A stretch of 64,000 bases of DNA from Marisa cornuarietis (lineage: Eukaryota; Mollusca; Gastropoda; Architaenioglossa; Ampullariidae): the NCBI GenBank assembly GCA_004794655.1, contig SMMW01000565.1, positions 2,188,001 to 2,252,000 on the forward strand. The letters run 5' to 3'. The notes beneath the pieces are model-generated. The model did not search any database. It was not told the origin of the DNA and worked only from the letters and a program-made list of their open reading frames with translations. The translations under genes and the position numbers were made by a program. Each line of letters opens with the position of its first letter. Positions within the stretch are counted from its first letter, which is position 1. This document shows positions 34,959 to 46,138 of this stretch, piece after piece.

Positions 34959-36712
34959 ACTTGTAAAATTCACAACACTTTTGTAACACACTGTACTGTT
35001 GAGCTGCGAGCACCTTTCAGCTCGATTTAAAGTTTCCTTCGGGGTTTGATTTGGTTTTCTTTAATTGAACTTGTAATGAAGGTAAAAGGTGGAGAGACGA
35101 CAACAGTTGGTTGATTCTCGTGTTAAGTGTAGAAGAGTGGTTCTTTTCACAAGGCCTTGACCTCTTAACCCTTCGGCATTCTTCTACTCCTGTAAGCGCT
35201 CGTCATTATAAGGAACTGATTGATGGGTTGATTTATTGAGCTGAGAGGGAGAGAAAGAGAGACAGACAGGCATATTAGTTTGACATATATTCTCTTGCAT
35301 CTAATTCATTGTCTTTCTCGTCATCACCTCTGTGTACTCGCGTGTGTATCGAGTGTGTATCATTGTGTCGTCTTCAGCTTTTTCTTTACAATTTCAACAA
35401 GTTTCCTAAGGTAACATAAAGAATCGTTTTATAACCTCTTCACCGTGCATCGATTCGTGTTTGGTGGAAGGGGAGAAGGGGACCAGAAAACCTGAGGCTC
35501 GAAGTGAGGAGAGGGGCTGAGAGGACAGCGCACGACCATTCTCATTCCACCATTGCTTGCGTCAACTTTTATTTTAAAGGAAGCTTTTAAATTTTTATTT
35601 TTCTCGCGTCATCTTAACGTGTTTAGTCTCCCCAAATTTAGAGTAGAGCCTGTAAATAATTTATTACCGTTTGCTAGAAAGTTGTATTTGGCAAGGGTTA
35701 TCACAAGTCGCTCAGATTTTTATTTATCACTTCAAATTGAAATCTATTTGTTCGAAGAGAAAAATAATTATTTATACATCGCGCAGAGATTTTTCTCTGG
35801 AAAGCGAGAATATAAAGAGAGGTTCTTCCCCTCAGGATGAAGTAAATTGTGATTGGCATTTTCAATTTTGTGCTAGTAAGATATTCTCCCACCGCACAGT
35901 TTCGTGATGAGAAAGAAGGGGAGACAATTCACAGGGCGCTTGCTGGAGTGACGCGCCTGAATGTGGTGTAGAATTTACAACGATCGCCATATTGACTGAC
36001 GTACGGGAAGCGTCGAAAACTGAAGAGGGCGAGTAAAAATAAATTGTATATGGAAATCTGCTCTATTGAAGTGCAAATCTTTGCCGACATATTCTGCGCC
36101 AGGACGCAGAGTTAGTCCCCCTTGGGCTCTCCGACCTTGGCGCTGTTTCACGGCTGGGCTACTTCTTCTTACACGTGTTTCTAAGAAACAAAAAAATGAA
36201 TTACACAAAAGTTTAGCGTAGTTGACAATGCATATTTTCTCGCGTTTTCTTACCAGCTCGTTTTTCTGCTTCTTATTTCGAATTTTTCATCTTTGACGAA
36301 GTGGTAGACGGCGAAGTGACGACAGCTGCGATGAGGGAATTGCGTGCCTGCTGCGCCACCTTGCGGTCGAGCAGGCATGTTTGAATGACATGGTGGATGA
36401 GCGGACGACAAAAACTGACCATCGTCGATCATGCGTAAGGGAGAGCCGACAACCGGGAACTGTGAGTTCCGCTCACGTATTGTGCTCCCAAGCGATAAAA
36501 AATAAAACATACAGCTCGTTAGTGCACGTGACGAAACGACACGTGATTTTCAATGGACATAATAATCTTCCCGGCCTACGGTATTCTACCCCACAGAGGC
36601 GGTAGCCATGAACAGAGATGAAGTTAACCCAGGGATAGCGTGAACCGGGGTTGTTGTTAGGCAGCTGTTGTTGGAGACATGGAGGTCGGATAATAATCTA
36701 GAGGTTGATAAT
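34954..36712. other. Noncoding interval
   Basis: Unique AT-rich sequence without recognisable genes or mobile elements. Confidence 0.45.
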
Positions 36713-36713
36713 G

Positions 36714-36784
<71 letters not shown>
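36713..36784 (+). repeat. (GT)n microsatellite
   Basis: About 36 uninterrupted GT units. Confidence 0.95.
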
Positions 36785-36786
<2 letters not shown>

Positions 36787-37099
36787 TGAGCAGTAACGAG
36801 ACTATTTAAAAGATAAAAATACTTAAGTATAATTATTTTCAGCACTGATGACGTGAGTTCATGTTGCACACTGATATACAGTTTACGTCCCTCCACAGAG
36901 CTCTCCCAACCTCTGTTTCTACATCTAACTCCCCTCGCATCCGCTTATTCATCAACTTAATTTCTTTTTGTTTTTTTTTCGTTCATTCTTTCTTGATTTG
37001 CTCCTTCTCTTTCTTACCCATTGTGCCACTCCCCTACAACGCCCGGGACTGCAAACACCAATTGGCAACCCAGTGTGCATCCCAGGAAATGGGGACGGC

Positions 37100-37160
37100 A
37101 AAAAAACAAAACAAAACAAAACAAAAAACAAAAAAAAACAACAAAAAAAACCGAAACAAA
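37100..37160 (+). repeat. (CAAAA)n-type A-rich tract
   Basis: CAAAA units grade into A-runs, ending in a T9/A5 junction near 37170. Confidence 0.88.
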
Positions 37161-37762
37161 TAAAACATTTTTTTTTAATAAAAAGCAAACAACAAAGGAA
37201 CCTAAGCCTGCCAGTCCATCTGCAGCAAGCAAGGCACAAAGACTACTCCATCTTCACAGAGAAGACCCTGGCTTGTAGCCACATGAGAAATAAAAAAAAA
37301 ATCTTTTAGAACTCACAGAAGATGTCTTACTTAAGCTACTCCGCACGCGCCTTCTGCGGATAGGTGAATGGATACTTTCAAAACAGGACCATTTTTAGAT
37401 TTTCCAAATGGCTTTGGACGCCTTTTTAAAATGCACGGCGCAAGCATAGCAACCGCCTTTTTACCATGCATTGGCATAAGGCTAAGCAGCACAACAGTTA
37501 CTAGAGAGCGGAAAATAAGCTCGTCTATGCAAGTGGAGGAATTGGAAAAAAGACACGTGTCTCTCCTAGTTTGACTTAATGAAGAACGTTCTTTGTCTCT
37601 CTTTTCTCTCGCTTTCGTATTTGACCCCCGCGTATTTCTTTTCTTCTTGTTCTACATTATTATTCATTCGTTTATTCATTCTTTTCGTGTTCTGCTTTTC
37701 TTATTCTCTTTTTCTGTCTCTTTCATTGTTTTATCTGCTGTGTAGCTTTCTCACTCTCTTCC

Positions 37763-37764
<2 letters not shown>

Positions 37765-37801
<37 letters not shown>

Positions 37802-37802
37802 G
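37765..37802 (+). repeat. (CTGT)n microsatellite
   Basis: Nine CTGT tetramers. A related (GTCT)(GTCC)n run lies at 23598-23655. Confidence 0.94.
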
Positions 37803-38079
37803 TGTGCGTGTGTATGCGAGAAAAAAAATGAAATAGAAATACACACACACATGCACGTACGCATCGGTATTCAATGCCACAAACCTTCTCAAGGTATTTC
37901 ATGGCTCAACTTACATAAACTACATATAATGATGTTAATATAAGTACTACTGTTGTTCTTTTGTGTACATTGCTTGTCGTACATTTTGTTTTGCTTGTTA
38001 ATTGCAGTTATCGTACTAATAACATATTTTTAATGTTTTCTGTCTACAGCAAGGTGTACAAGAACATAATGATTTGCTA

Positions 38080-38470
38080 AATTGTCATTCGCCATTTTCT
38101 TTTGTCATTGCCTTTGTCATTCCATTGTCATTGCCTTTGTCATTTCATTTGATTATCATTACTATTGTCACTTTCAATCTATTCTCGTTCTCCTTGTCAT
38201 TTTCATTTGTCGTTGTCTTTGCCATTGTCATTTCATTGTCATTGCTTGTCATTTCATTGTCATTGCCTTTATCATTCCATTGTCATTGCCTTTGTCATTC
38301 CATTGTCATTGCTTTTGTCATTTCATTGTCATTGCTTTTGTCATTTCATTGTCATTGCTTTTGTCATTTCATTTGATTGTCATTACTATTATCATTTTCA
38401 ATCTATTCTCGTTCTCCTTTTCATTTTTATTTGTCGTTGTCTTTGCCATTGTGTTTTGCCATTGTCTTTA
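38080..38470 (+). repeat. TGTCATTGCCTTTGTCATT minisatellite with flanking duplication
   Basis: A TGTCATTGCCTTTGTCATT-type unit (about 23 bp) repeats through 38230-38370. It is bracketed by two ~87-bp copies of an ATTTGATTATCATTACTATT sequence (38146-38232 and 38370-38455) that are highly similar. All plus-strand frames stay open as Ser/Leu/Phe/His strings without coding meaning. Confidence 0.8.
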
Positions 38471-38529
38471 TTACTATCCTTAAAATTGTTTTTGTTTTTT
38501 TACTATCTCGCGTGGATTAGATAAACTGG

Positions 38530-38820
38530 GCGAACAACATTCTTACAGCTCTTTGTCTGTAATCTGCCACCAACCGACCAAAGTGAGCTTTGTCTGGTCA
38601 CAGGTCATCCTGGAGGGAGAGAGGAAAACGACGACAGCAGAGCACAAGCAGTTCTCTCTCCCTCCCCAACCCCTCCCTGGCTAAATATAGCCCACTCCTG
38701 TGGTGCAAAGCTAGAGTTTGATTAGCGGTGGCTTTTTGGTTCCCAGCAGGCTAATCATGGGCAAGAGACTCTCATGCTGGCCCTTATTTGATCTTTAATC
38801 CCCAGCTTAGACGATGTGCA
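38530..38820 (+). promoter_or_regulatory. Candidate conserved regulatory block F
   Basis: Contains a Runx-type CTGTGGTG (38698-38705), inverted GATTAGC (38720-38726) and GCTAATC (38750-38756) sites and TTTGATCTTTAATCCCC (38787-38803), which combines TCF-like and Otx/bicoid-like words. Unique sequence between two repeat arrays, about 6 kb upstream of the LHFPL-type exon. Function is inferred. Confidence 0.3.
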
Positions 38821-38989
38821 AAAAAAAAAAAAAATAGAAACAAATTTTATAAAATACTTGCTGACCCCAGACTCCATTGATCGCTTCCTCTACTTGGTGT
38901 CTTTAGTCTAACAACCATGCACCCGACTTCTATAAATTCTTTTCTTTATTTCATGCGGACAGGTAGACACTTATCTCTGCAGAAAAATA

Positions 38990-39301
38990 CACACACAAGC
39001 AAAAACCCCTAAACGTACACATGCACACACACACACGCACGCATATATATACACAAACACACACAAACAAAAACCCCTAAACGTACACATGCACACACAC
39101 ACACACACGCATATATATACACAAACAAACACAAAACCAAAAAACCCTAAACGTACACATGCACACACACACACACACGCATATATATACACAAACAAAC
39201 ACAAAACCAAAAAACCCTAAACGTACACATGCACACACATACAAATACATATTTATACACAAAAATCGCCAAAACCCTAAACGTACTCATGCACTCGCGC
39301 A

Positions 39302-39333
<32 letters not shown>

Positions 39334-39460
39334 ACCCTAAACGTACATTTGCACACACATATATATATATACAAACAAACAACAAATCCTAAACGTACAC
39401 ATGCACTCGCGCACACACGCACGTACGCACACACACACACACAACCCTAAACGTACATTT

Positions 39461-39507
<47 letters not shown>

Positions 39508-39570
39508 CAAACAAACACAAAATCCTAAACGTACACATTCACTCGCGCACACACACACACACAACCCTAA

Positions 39571-39622
<52 letters not shown>

Positions 39623-39740
39623 CACAAACAAACAAAAAATCCTAAACGCACACACACACAACCCTAAACGTACACATGCACCCGCGCACACACGCACACA
39701 CACGCGCGCGCGCGCACACACACACACAAACACACACACA
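38990..39740 (+). repeat. CCTAAACGTACA-spaced (CA)n/(TA)n minisatellite
   Basis: The core CCCTAAACGTACACATGCAC recurs about 13 times at 39010, 39078, 39148, 39218, 39278, 39338, 39390, 39448, 39526, 39568, 39643 and 39665, among others. The spacing is mostly 52-78 bp, with (CA)n, (TA)n and AAACAAACACAAAA filling between. It is a minisatellite whose units contain microsatellites. Confidence 0.88.
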
Positions 39741-40169
39741 GATCGGTGAAAGCTGCAGGCAGTCACAGCCATAATGCAGTCGCTGTACCTTGACTGAAAG
39801 TCACACCAGCAGAACATTGCCCTCCTCACAGAATCAATCATGATTTATCAATCAGTCAATCATCCATCAAAAGGGGGAGAGTAAACCTGCAGCTCCTGCG
39901 GCCTCAGACATTTTCAGCAACAGCGGCTCGTCGCCACGCCTTGCATGTGGTTAGATAAGTGGCCGCCCACGCAGCCGCCCAGCTCTGTAATAACTTTACC
40001 CTCGCTGCCTGTTGCCCGGTGGGACCGCGGGTAGCACCTCTATCGGGTATGACATGCACCACAGCCAATGCAAGAAAGCATTTCAGGAAGTGGAGTCTGA
40101 GGAGGAAAGGTGACCCTTAATACCATCCCTCCCTCCATCTCACTCCTCCCTTCTTTACCTCCCTGTGTG

Positions 40170-40275
40170 TATGTGTATGTGAGAGTGAGAGAGAGAGAGA
40201 GAAAGGTAAGAGAGAGAGATTTTGTTTCTCTGAGAGAGAAAGAGAAAGAGTGTGTGTGTGTATATATATGATTTT

Positions 40276-40318
<43 letters not shown>

Positions 40319-40378
40319 TGTGTAAGAGAGAGATTTTGAGTCTTTGAGAAAGAAAGAGTGTATGTGTATATATGAGTT

Positions 40379-40414
<36 letters not shown>

Positions 40415-40476
40415 TGTGTGTGTGTAAGAGAGAGATTTTGAGTCTGTGAGAGGGAAAGAGTGTGTGTGTATATATG

Positions 40477-40512
<36 letters not shown>

Positions 40513-40622
40513 AGTGAGAGAGAGAGAGTGTGTGTAAGAGAGAGATTTTGAGTCTGTGAGAGAGAAAGAGTGTGTGTATATATGAGTGTGTGTATGTATG
40601 TATGTATGTATGTATGTATGTA

Positions 40623-40667
<45 letters not shown>

Positions 40668-40690
40668 GCGAGAAAGAGTGTGTGTGTGTA
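40170..40690 (+). repeat. GA/GT compound array with ~100-114-bp units
   Basis: AGATTTTGAGTCTGTGAGAG followed by AAAGAGTGTG, TATATATGAGTTTG, (GT)n and (GA)n repeats about four times, with the AGATTTTG word near 40217, 40331, 40433 and 40543. A (GTAT)n run lies at 40590-40625. Minus-strand His/Thr/Ser frames of about 200 codons are artefacts. Confidence 0.88.
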
Positions 40691-40974
40691 TCCGTGCGTG
40701 CGTGCATGTACAATGGGTGAAAACTGTGTTTTGTTTCCCAAAGGACGAGCTATCGGGGGATTCCTGTATCACTTTTACTAGGTGGGAAGGTTCCCATTCC
40801 CGAGAATGTAAAAAAAAAGTATCCTTAACATTTGCAAACCACCCGACCTGTACTATCTGGCTAATAAACGGTGATCTAATTAATTCAAACTAAGAGTGCT
40901 CATGTGATTAATGGGAGCTAATTTACATTTCCGGTTGCAGTAGGTAGCATCATGGCGATATGAGAAACAGTAAG

Positions 40975-41029
<55 letters not shown>

Positions 41030-41122
41030 CTCACACTCTCACACACTCTCACACACTCACACACACACATACACACACAAACACTCACACACACACACTC
41101 ACACACACTCTCTCTCTCTCTC
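40975..41122 (+). repeat. (CA)n/(CTCA)n/(TC)n compound microsatellite
   Basis: CA runs with CCC, ACTC and CTCT interruptions, ending in a TC run. Confidence 0.93.
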
Positions 41123-41993
41123 AAGAGGGTCAGTAATGGATGGATGCATAGACGTGGAGACAGGAAGTAGGGGTGTAGTACGATTTTAAATACAATCAGC
41201 TCAGACTATGACAAAGTTCCAGGGATTTTATCCTCAAACCCCTCCTACCTCGCCCATCCCTTTTCTCAACACCTCCTCGTGTTGTATATCTGATTTCAGT
41301 ACAATCCGAGGAATTCGTAGTGATAGAAAGAAAACCTTTGGCAGAAAGACAAAACCATGTGGGTTATGAGTGCTCTCCACTTGAAGTCAGTTTTAAAAAA
41401 AACCGGTTTCGAGGTTGTCCTCTTTGAGAAAAAGTGAAGAAAGCTGGAGGTATGCAGAAATAGATGAAAGATAAAGAAATACTGAAGAGCCAGCGATAAG
41501 AGATATGGGGGAGGGGGAGAGACAATGAAACACAAAACGGTTTATCTTACAGATACGCACGCGTGAGAGAGAGAGAGAGAAAGGAAGGAAGGAGAAAGAC
41601 AAGGACCACTCAGAGGGAGAGAGAAAAAACAGAGAGAATGGATGATCATAACTCAGTACCAAAACGCCCTTATTAACTATTAGAGGGCTCGAGGAGGGTA
41701 GAAGGGGTATCAGGCGGTAAATAGAATAAAATTATACTGTACCGGCAAACAAACACTGTGAAACAACAATCATAGAAAATAAACTTGCTGCTACAAGTCA
41801 GACCTACTTGTTCTCCTAAACCCGTAAGGTACTTCTGTGAAAGGTCCACGACCAACAAGACTACTTAATTTTCTGTTTAGAACGTTATGTATGCACAATA
41901 ACTGTATATAAATAAACATTAGTTAATCGAAGTTTATTAAAATTGTGGGTAAAAATTTCAAATATAAGGGCTCTGTATGAGAAGGCTCGATAA

Positions 41994-42236
41994 TGTAAAA
42001 TAATAAACGTATTTTGTCAAATAGGTTTATCTCGCGCAAACGCACATCTACAATACAAACATGCTGGGGCTCAGAAATCCAACAATACAGAGTATCACCT
42101 TAGTGTAGTCTTGGACTTATGTAAGTAAAATAATAAACGAACGTTTGCAATATGTAAACATCCGTTTATTGAGCGTAAACACACATAAACAATGTTGTGA
42201 TGCTGAGTTTCAGGCAGACATCCAACAGAACAAAAG
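41994..42236 (+). repeat. Diverged ~130-bp tandem duplication
   Basis: Two copies begin AAAATAATAAACG at 41996 and 42127 and share in order GGTTTATCTCGCG/CGTTTATTGAGCG, AACGCACAT/AACACACAT, TGCTGGGGCTCAGAAATCCA/TGCTGAGTTTCAGGCAGACA and CCAACA. They are substantially diverged. No coding frame spans them. Confidence 0.6.
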
Positions 42237-42539
42237 AGTTTTATTATTATTCGTGCATGTTCATCTACAGGTAGCGGTGATCATTTCGTTGTTTGATAAA
42301 AATAGCAAAGAAGTTAAATTACTGTATTTCCGAAGAAATCAGAAAAAATTAAACAGAAAAGAAAAATGATAATTTCCTAATTAAACTCAAACCGCTCGTA
42401 ACGCGAGAGAAATGAACGGAGAGAAGGAACGAGAGGGAAGGGAAGAGGAGATCTGGGGGCTTCGCAGAGAAAGAAAGAGAAAGGGAGGAATGGAGTGATG
42501 GAAGGAGGAAGGGAGGGAGAGAGGAAAAGGCAGGGCCAG

Positions 42540-44560
42540 CCTGCCTAGTCCCCCGATGCAGCCCTCGCCTACTAGACACTGCGGTTGATGCTGATGCTGT
42601 GCAGCTCGTGGTAGCTAGCGGCTATCGCGGCAGTAAAGAGCAATAGATAGTGTGTGCGCATGCGTGCGTGTGTGTGTGTGTGTGTGAGAGAGAGAGACAC
42701 GTGCAAGGCGGCACAGTCCGCCTCGGTGAAGGAGAAACACAAGAAAGAGGGAGAGAGAGGTCTCCAGCAAACAGCTTCTTTTTGGCTCCAGCGCATCGCA
42801 GGTAGCAGACTGTAGCTTCGCCTGTTGTGCCACTCGTCTGTCAGTTCGAGTCTCCGCAGCCTCGTGCGCGCGTCGCAACAACCAGTTGCTGGCCAGGCAG
42901 GCACTTTGCTCCGCATTTCTTCACGGCGGTGTGCGTGTGTGCGCGCGTGCGACACCACTACCCCCCCCCTCCCGACACCCACGACTCTTCAAACCTCCAC
43001 CCATCCTTCCTTTCTCTCCCTTCCCCGAGGGGGGGGAGAATTCTCGCTGGACCAGACCACACCACCCTCTCACCCACTCTGTCATTCCTTCACCCCTGTT
43101 CTGAGACGGAGAAAGAGTTTGTGGGGGGGGGAGGGGTGGGGGTGGATGTGGGTGGGTGGGAAGGCAGCAACAAGCGTCGATATAATTAAGCCATTAGATC
43201 AATGAACAGGCGGAGATCTTTCTTGTGTCTCAGGTCGCACACAGCAGTGTGTTCCGTCGTGTCGCCCAGGCGTTGGAAAACTACCTTTGGCAAAAAGCTC
43301 TTCCTTCGCAGGTCTTCGGGTGTGCGCGTGAGAAAGTGCGTGTGCGTCCGTCCTCACGTCTGCTGCAGCAGCAGTAGCACTACCACCACCACCAGCAGCT
43401 GCAGCAGCAGCGTCGCGATGAGACAGGAAGACGAACAGGAGGGGGCTCCGGAGGAGGCAACTCGTTTGCTGAAGGCCCGGATGCAGCGGTCGCGTGTTGA
43501 AGACGGTTCGCTGGCTGGAGCGAAACGCCGTGCGAAGGAATGAATGCCAGTCGGCAGTGGCGGCCTGCGACACACACACACACAGACCAGTCAGACAGGA
43601 GGACAGGACCAGTCGTCTCCCTGCGTGTCCGTAGCTGAAGCCACGTGTTGCTCTGGACTGGAGTTAAAGGGTCGCCAGGGAGCGCTATTAAGCTCCCATC
43701 ATTTCAGATTAGAATATCTTGAAATCTTCCAAGCGCCGGTGTTCTGCGAAACCTCCCTCCCTCCTTTCCTCACCACAAAAAAATACTAACTGGCTCTTTT
43801 AGCAGGACTGGAGGACTCGAAGTAAAGAAGACAAGTCCCCCCCCCCAACCCAACCACCACCACTACCCACCCAAGCCGGCACCAAGACAATTCAAAGGAC
43901 GGGGCAACAGCAATGACGGAGGAGCAGTCAGTTTAAAGGGGAGAAAGAAAGGAACGGTGAATTGTGGCCGGTCCTCTGGGAGGACGGAGGGGCAGCAGCG
44001 GGCAACACGTGCGTGACGCTGGCAAAGACTCTGCACTTGAACTGCAGCTGAGGCCTTTGAAGAAGAGAAAAAAAGAAAGAAGTGTTTGCCGAAAGCAAAG
44101 AAGATCGTCTCACAAGCGTTTTGACGGCGGTGTCCAGGAGACGAACCCTCAAAAGTGGACAAAAGAAAAAAAAATTAATAAAAACCCGAGCTACTGTCCT
44201 GCTGGGCTTTCTGGACAAACTGATTGCGAAAAAAAATGGTCCTCCACGGGAGATGGCTGTGAACCACGTTAAGAGGTCAAAGGTGATTTTTAGCAATGAA
44301 CGAAAGAGGATAACAAAATTGAACTCTCGTGCGACAGCACAACAAGGAAAGAAAAATTAGGAGGTAGACACGAGAGTTTGCTAGCAAGAGGTTAGGACCG
44401 CGAAAAGCGAGGCCGAGCAGGCGAAGGAGGGTGCAGGTGAGAAGTGAGTGACGGAAGGGGCAAGAGGGGAAATCGTCCAGTGAATGAAGGAAGAAAGGAG
44501 AAAAAAAGTCACCGGATGAGTTATTGATTGCTGGTCAGACCAGTGGGGTGTGCGGGAGCC
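42540..44560 (+). promoter_or_regulatory. GC-rich 5' region of the LHFPL-type gene (probable promoter and 5' UTR)
   Basis: G+C and CpG content rise sharply over the AT-rich flanks and stay high into the coding exon, as expected for a promoter plus 5' UTR. It holds a G-run cluster at 43123-43160, CAG/CTG triplets at 43358-43416 and several upstream ATGs. One of these opens a 113-codon frame at 43202-43543 that I read as an upstream ORF or chance, since it has no recognisable domain. No convincing TATA box was found; GATATAATTAAG near 43177 is the only AT-rich candidate. The transcription start is not located. Confidence 0.45.
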
Positions 44561-45503
44561 ATGGCTTTCCAAACGCAGGGACAGAGTGCTAGCCTCAAGT
44601 CGCCCGCCAAACCCGCGACCAACTCACCGCCAGCAACAGGCGTTCTGTTCGTCCCTTCTCCTCCTCCTCCCGGCGACCACCTCCTCCAGTCATTTTCTCG
44701 TCACGTCCGTCGTCGCAGTTCTCGGCGATTTCATCTCTTTTTCCATGTCTCTCTCCCTCTGATTCACCCTGCGAAAAAAGTGGCTGCATATTTCAAAACG
44801 TGGCTTCGGGACGCCCGGGACTGCTACATGAGGAAGTCTTCGGGTCGCTTGGTTAACATTCCCTTCCACGAAACCATTCTCCCCCCTACAGTGACGTCAC
44901 ACTCTGACACCGCCCCACCCGACCTTCCCGCCAGCGTGGAGAACAGTTTTCAGCCCGACGAGTGTGACGACGACGACGACCGAAAGAAACTTTTGGGCGA
45001 CGACGGGGCAGAGGATTCGGACGATGTAGACCGGACCTGTGACGAGCCTGTCCGGGGTGTCGCCGATGAGGAACTTGGAGTTACCTGTCCTCTGGCCGGC
45101 GCCACGTGTTGCGGCAGGATGGCTGGGCTGACGCCGGTGGCGCTGATGTGGTCGCTGCTGTCCATCCTGGTGGTCGGCGCCTGCGGGGTCAGTCTCTTCC
45201 ACCCGTACTGGGTCATGCACCCGGATCGCCTCCACTCGTTCGGACTCTTCACCTACTGCATGCGGGACATGGCCTCCACCCTCCCCCAGGCCGTGTGTCA
45301 CGGGTACGGGGAGGCCGGTGGTGGTAGTAGGATGGAACTGACCCGCATACCCGCCGGAGCGTGGCAGGCCTCCACCCTGCTTTTCGGGGGAGGGGTGGCC
45401 CTGGAGGCCGTAGGTGCTCTGGTCACGGTGGTTCTCCTGTTCTTACCATCATTTGGGCGACATCGGCTGGCGCTGCTGAATGGTTACCTGCAGACGGTGG
45501 CAG
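44561..45503 (+). CDS. LHFPL-family tetraspan membrane protein, first coding exon (partial gene)
   Basis: I see an open frame of 314 codons plus one base, ending at a consensus donor (GCAG|GTGAGT). The start ATG lies in a strong context (GGGAGCCATGG) and an in-frame TGA at 44525-44527 closes the frame upstream. Residues ~191-213 form a hydrophobic helix. It is followed by HPYW at 214-217, FGLFTYC at 227-233 and a second cysteine at 246. This matches the W...GLx..C...C signature of the first extracellular loop in the PMP22/claudin/LHFPL superfamily. IPAGAWQAS (263-271) then leads into helix 2 (~270-296), and helix 3 begins near 303 (LALLNGYLQTVAG). Family members have about 200-230 residues and four helices, so helix 3-4 and the C-terminus must lie on later exons, which I could not find downstream. 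Odd: about 186 residues precede helix 1, with a Pro-rich start, an Arg-rich patch (48-56) and a very acidic stretch (134-172). An alternative start at Met187 (45119, A at -3, G at +4) would give a family-sized N-terminus. LHFPL proteins act in plasma membranes; some vertebrate paralogues partner with mechanotransduction channels or synaptic receptors. I cannot assign the paralogue. Confidence 0.8.
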
Positions 45504-45509
45504 GTGAGT
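45504..45509 (+). other. 5' splice donor of the LHFPL-type exon
   Basis: GTGAGT directly follows GGCAG and interrupts a Gly codon after its first base (phase 1). The open frame runs on by chance for about 40 codons, but its translation loses hydrophobic family character at once. The exon ends just after the start of the third helix, where a domain-splitting intron is plausible. The match to the donor consensus is strong. Confidence 0.75.
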
Positions 45510-46076
45510 CGGCGCTCGTGATTCGTGTGTGTACCCTTGTTTGGTTTCGTTTCACTCAAGTGTTTGTTGAGGACGACTGGTTGTATAAATATTGTTATAA
45601 TATTCATCCCCATCATGTATTATGGTGAACAAGTTACGCTGCATGCGCGTTGTAGGATTCTGATACATTATATTAAAATAACAAACAAACAAAAAATTTC
45701 AAAGTTTTCGAGGAAATGGAGCTGCTGTTTTGGAACGCAACTCCGGAATTTTGTCTGTATTTCTAAAATCCGATCCAAACTCCATCACCAGGCAACTACA
45801 TCACAGCACGAATCAAGAGTCTCCTCATAAAATAACCAACTAAGCCATCGTCAAAATATCTTTTCACCGTATTAACAACAAATAGCATGAAGCCTTGCAC
45901 TAGGACTCCACTAAGGACACACGAGGCAAACCACCATCTAAGACAAGTGGTGGACACAGAGCTACCCGTGTGACGAGGAGTTTGTTCTCTCGGCTCCATT
46001 TTTTCACCTTTTAGTGGTGAACGGGCAGGTCTTTCCTAACTACGTGCAAGCAAATGCTCTGTATTTTCGAAACAGC

Positions 46077-46078
<2 letters not shown>

Positions 46079-46135
<57 letters not shown>
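46079..46135 (+). repeat. (GT)n microsatellite
   Basis: About 28 GT units inside the inferred LHFPL-type intron. Confidence 0.95.

Positions 46136-46138
<3 letters not shown>

Noticed and set aside
38990..39740. Interstitial telomere from repeated CCCTAA
   Set aside because: Only one such word per 52-78-bp unit, not a tandem hexamer array.
40040..40772. Three minus-strand frames of about 200 codons rich in His, Thr and Ser
   Set aside because: Translation of the GA/GT compound array.
43202..43543. 113-codon frame in the 5' region as a separate gene
   Set aside because: It contains CAG/CAC low-complexity codons and no domain. An upstream ORF or chance is more likely.
45504..45626. Continuation of the LHFPL-type frame to the stop near 45626
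   Set aside because: It follows a consensus splice donor, and the translated sequence lacks helix 3-4 features. Read as intron.
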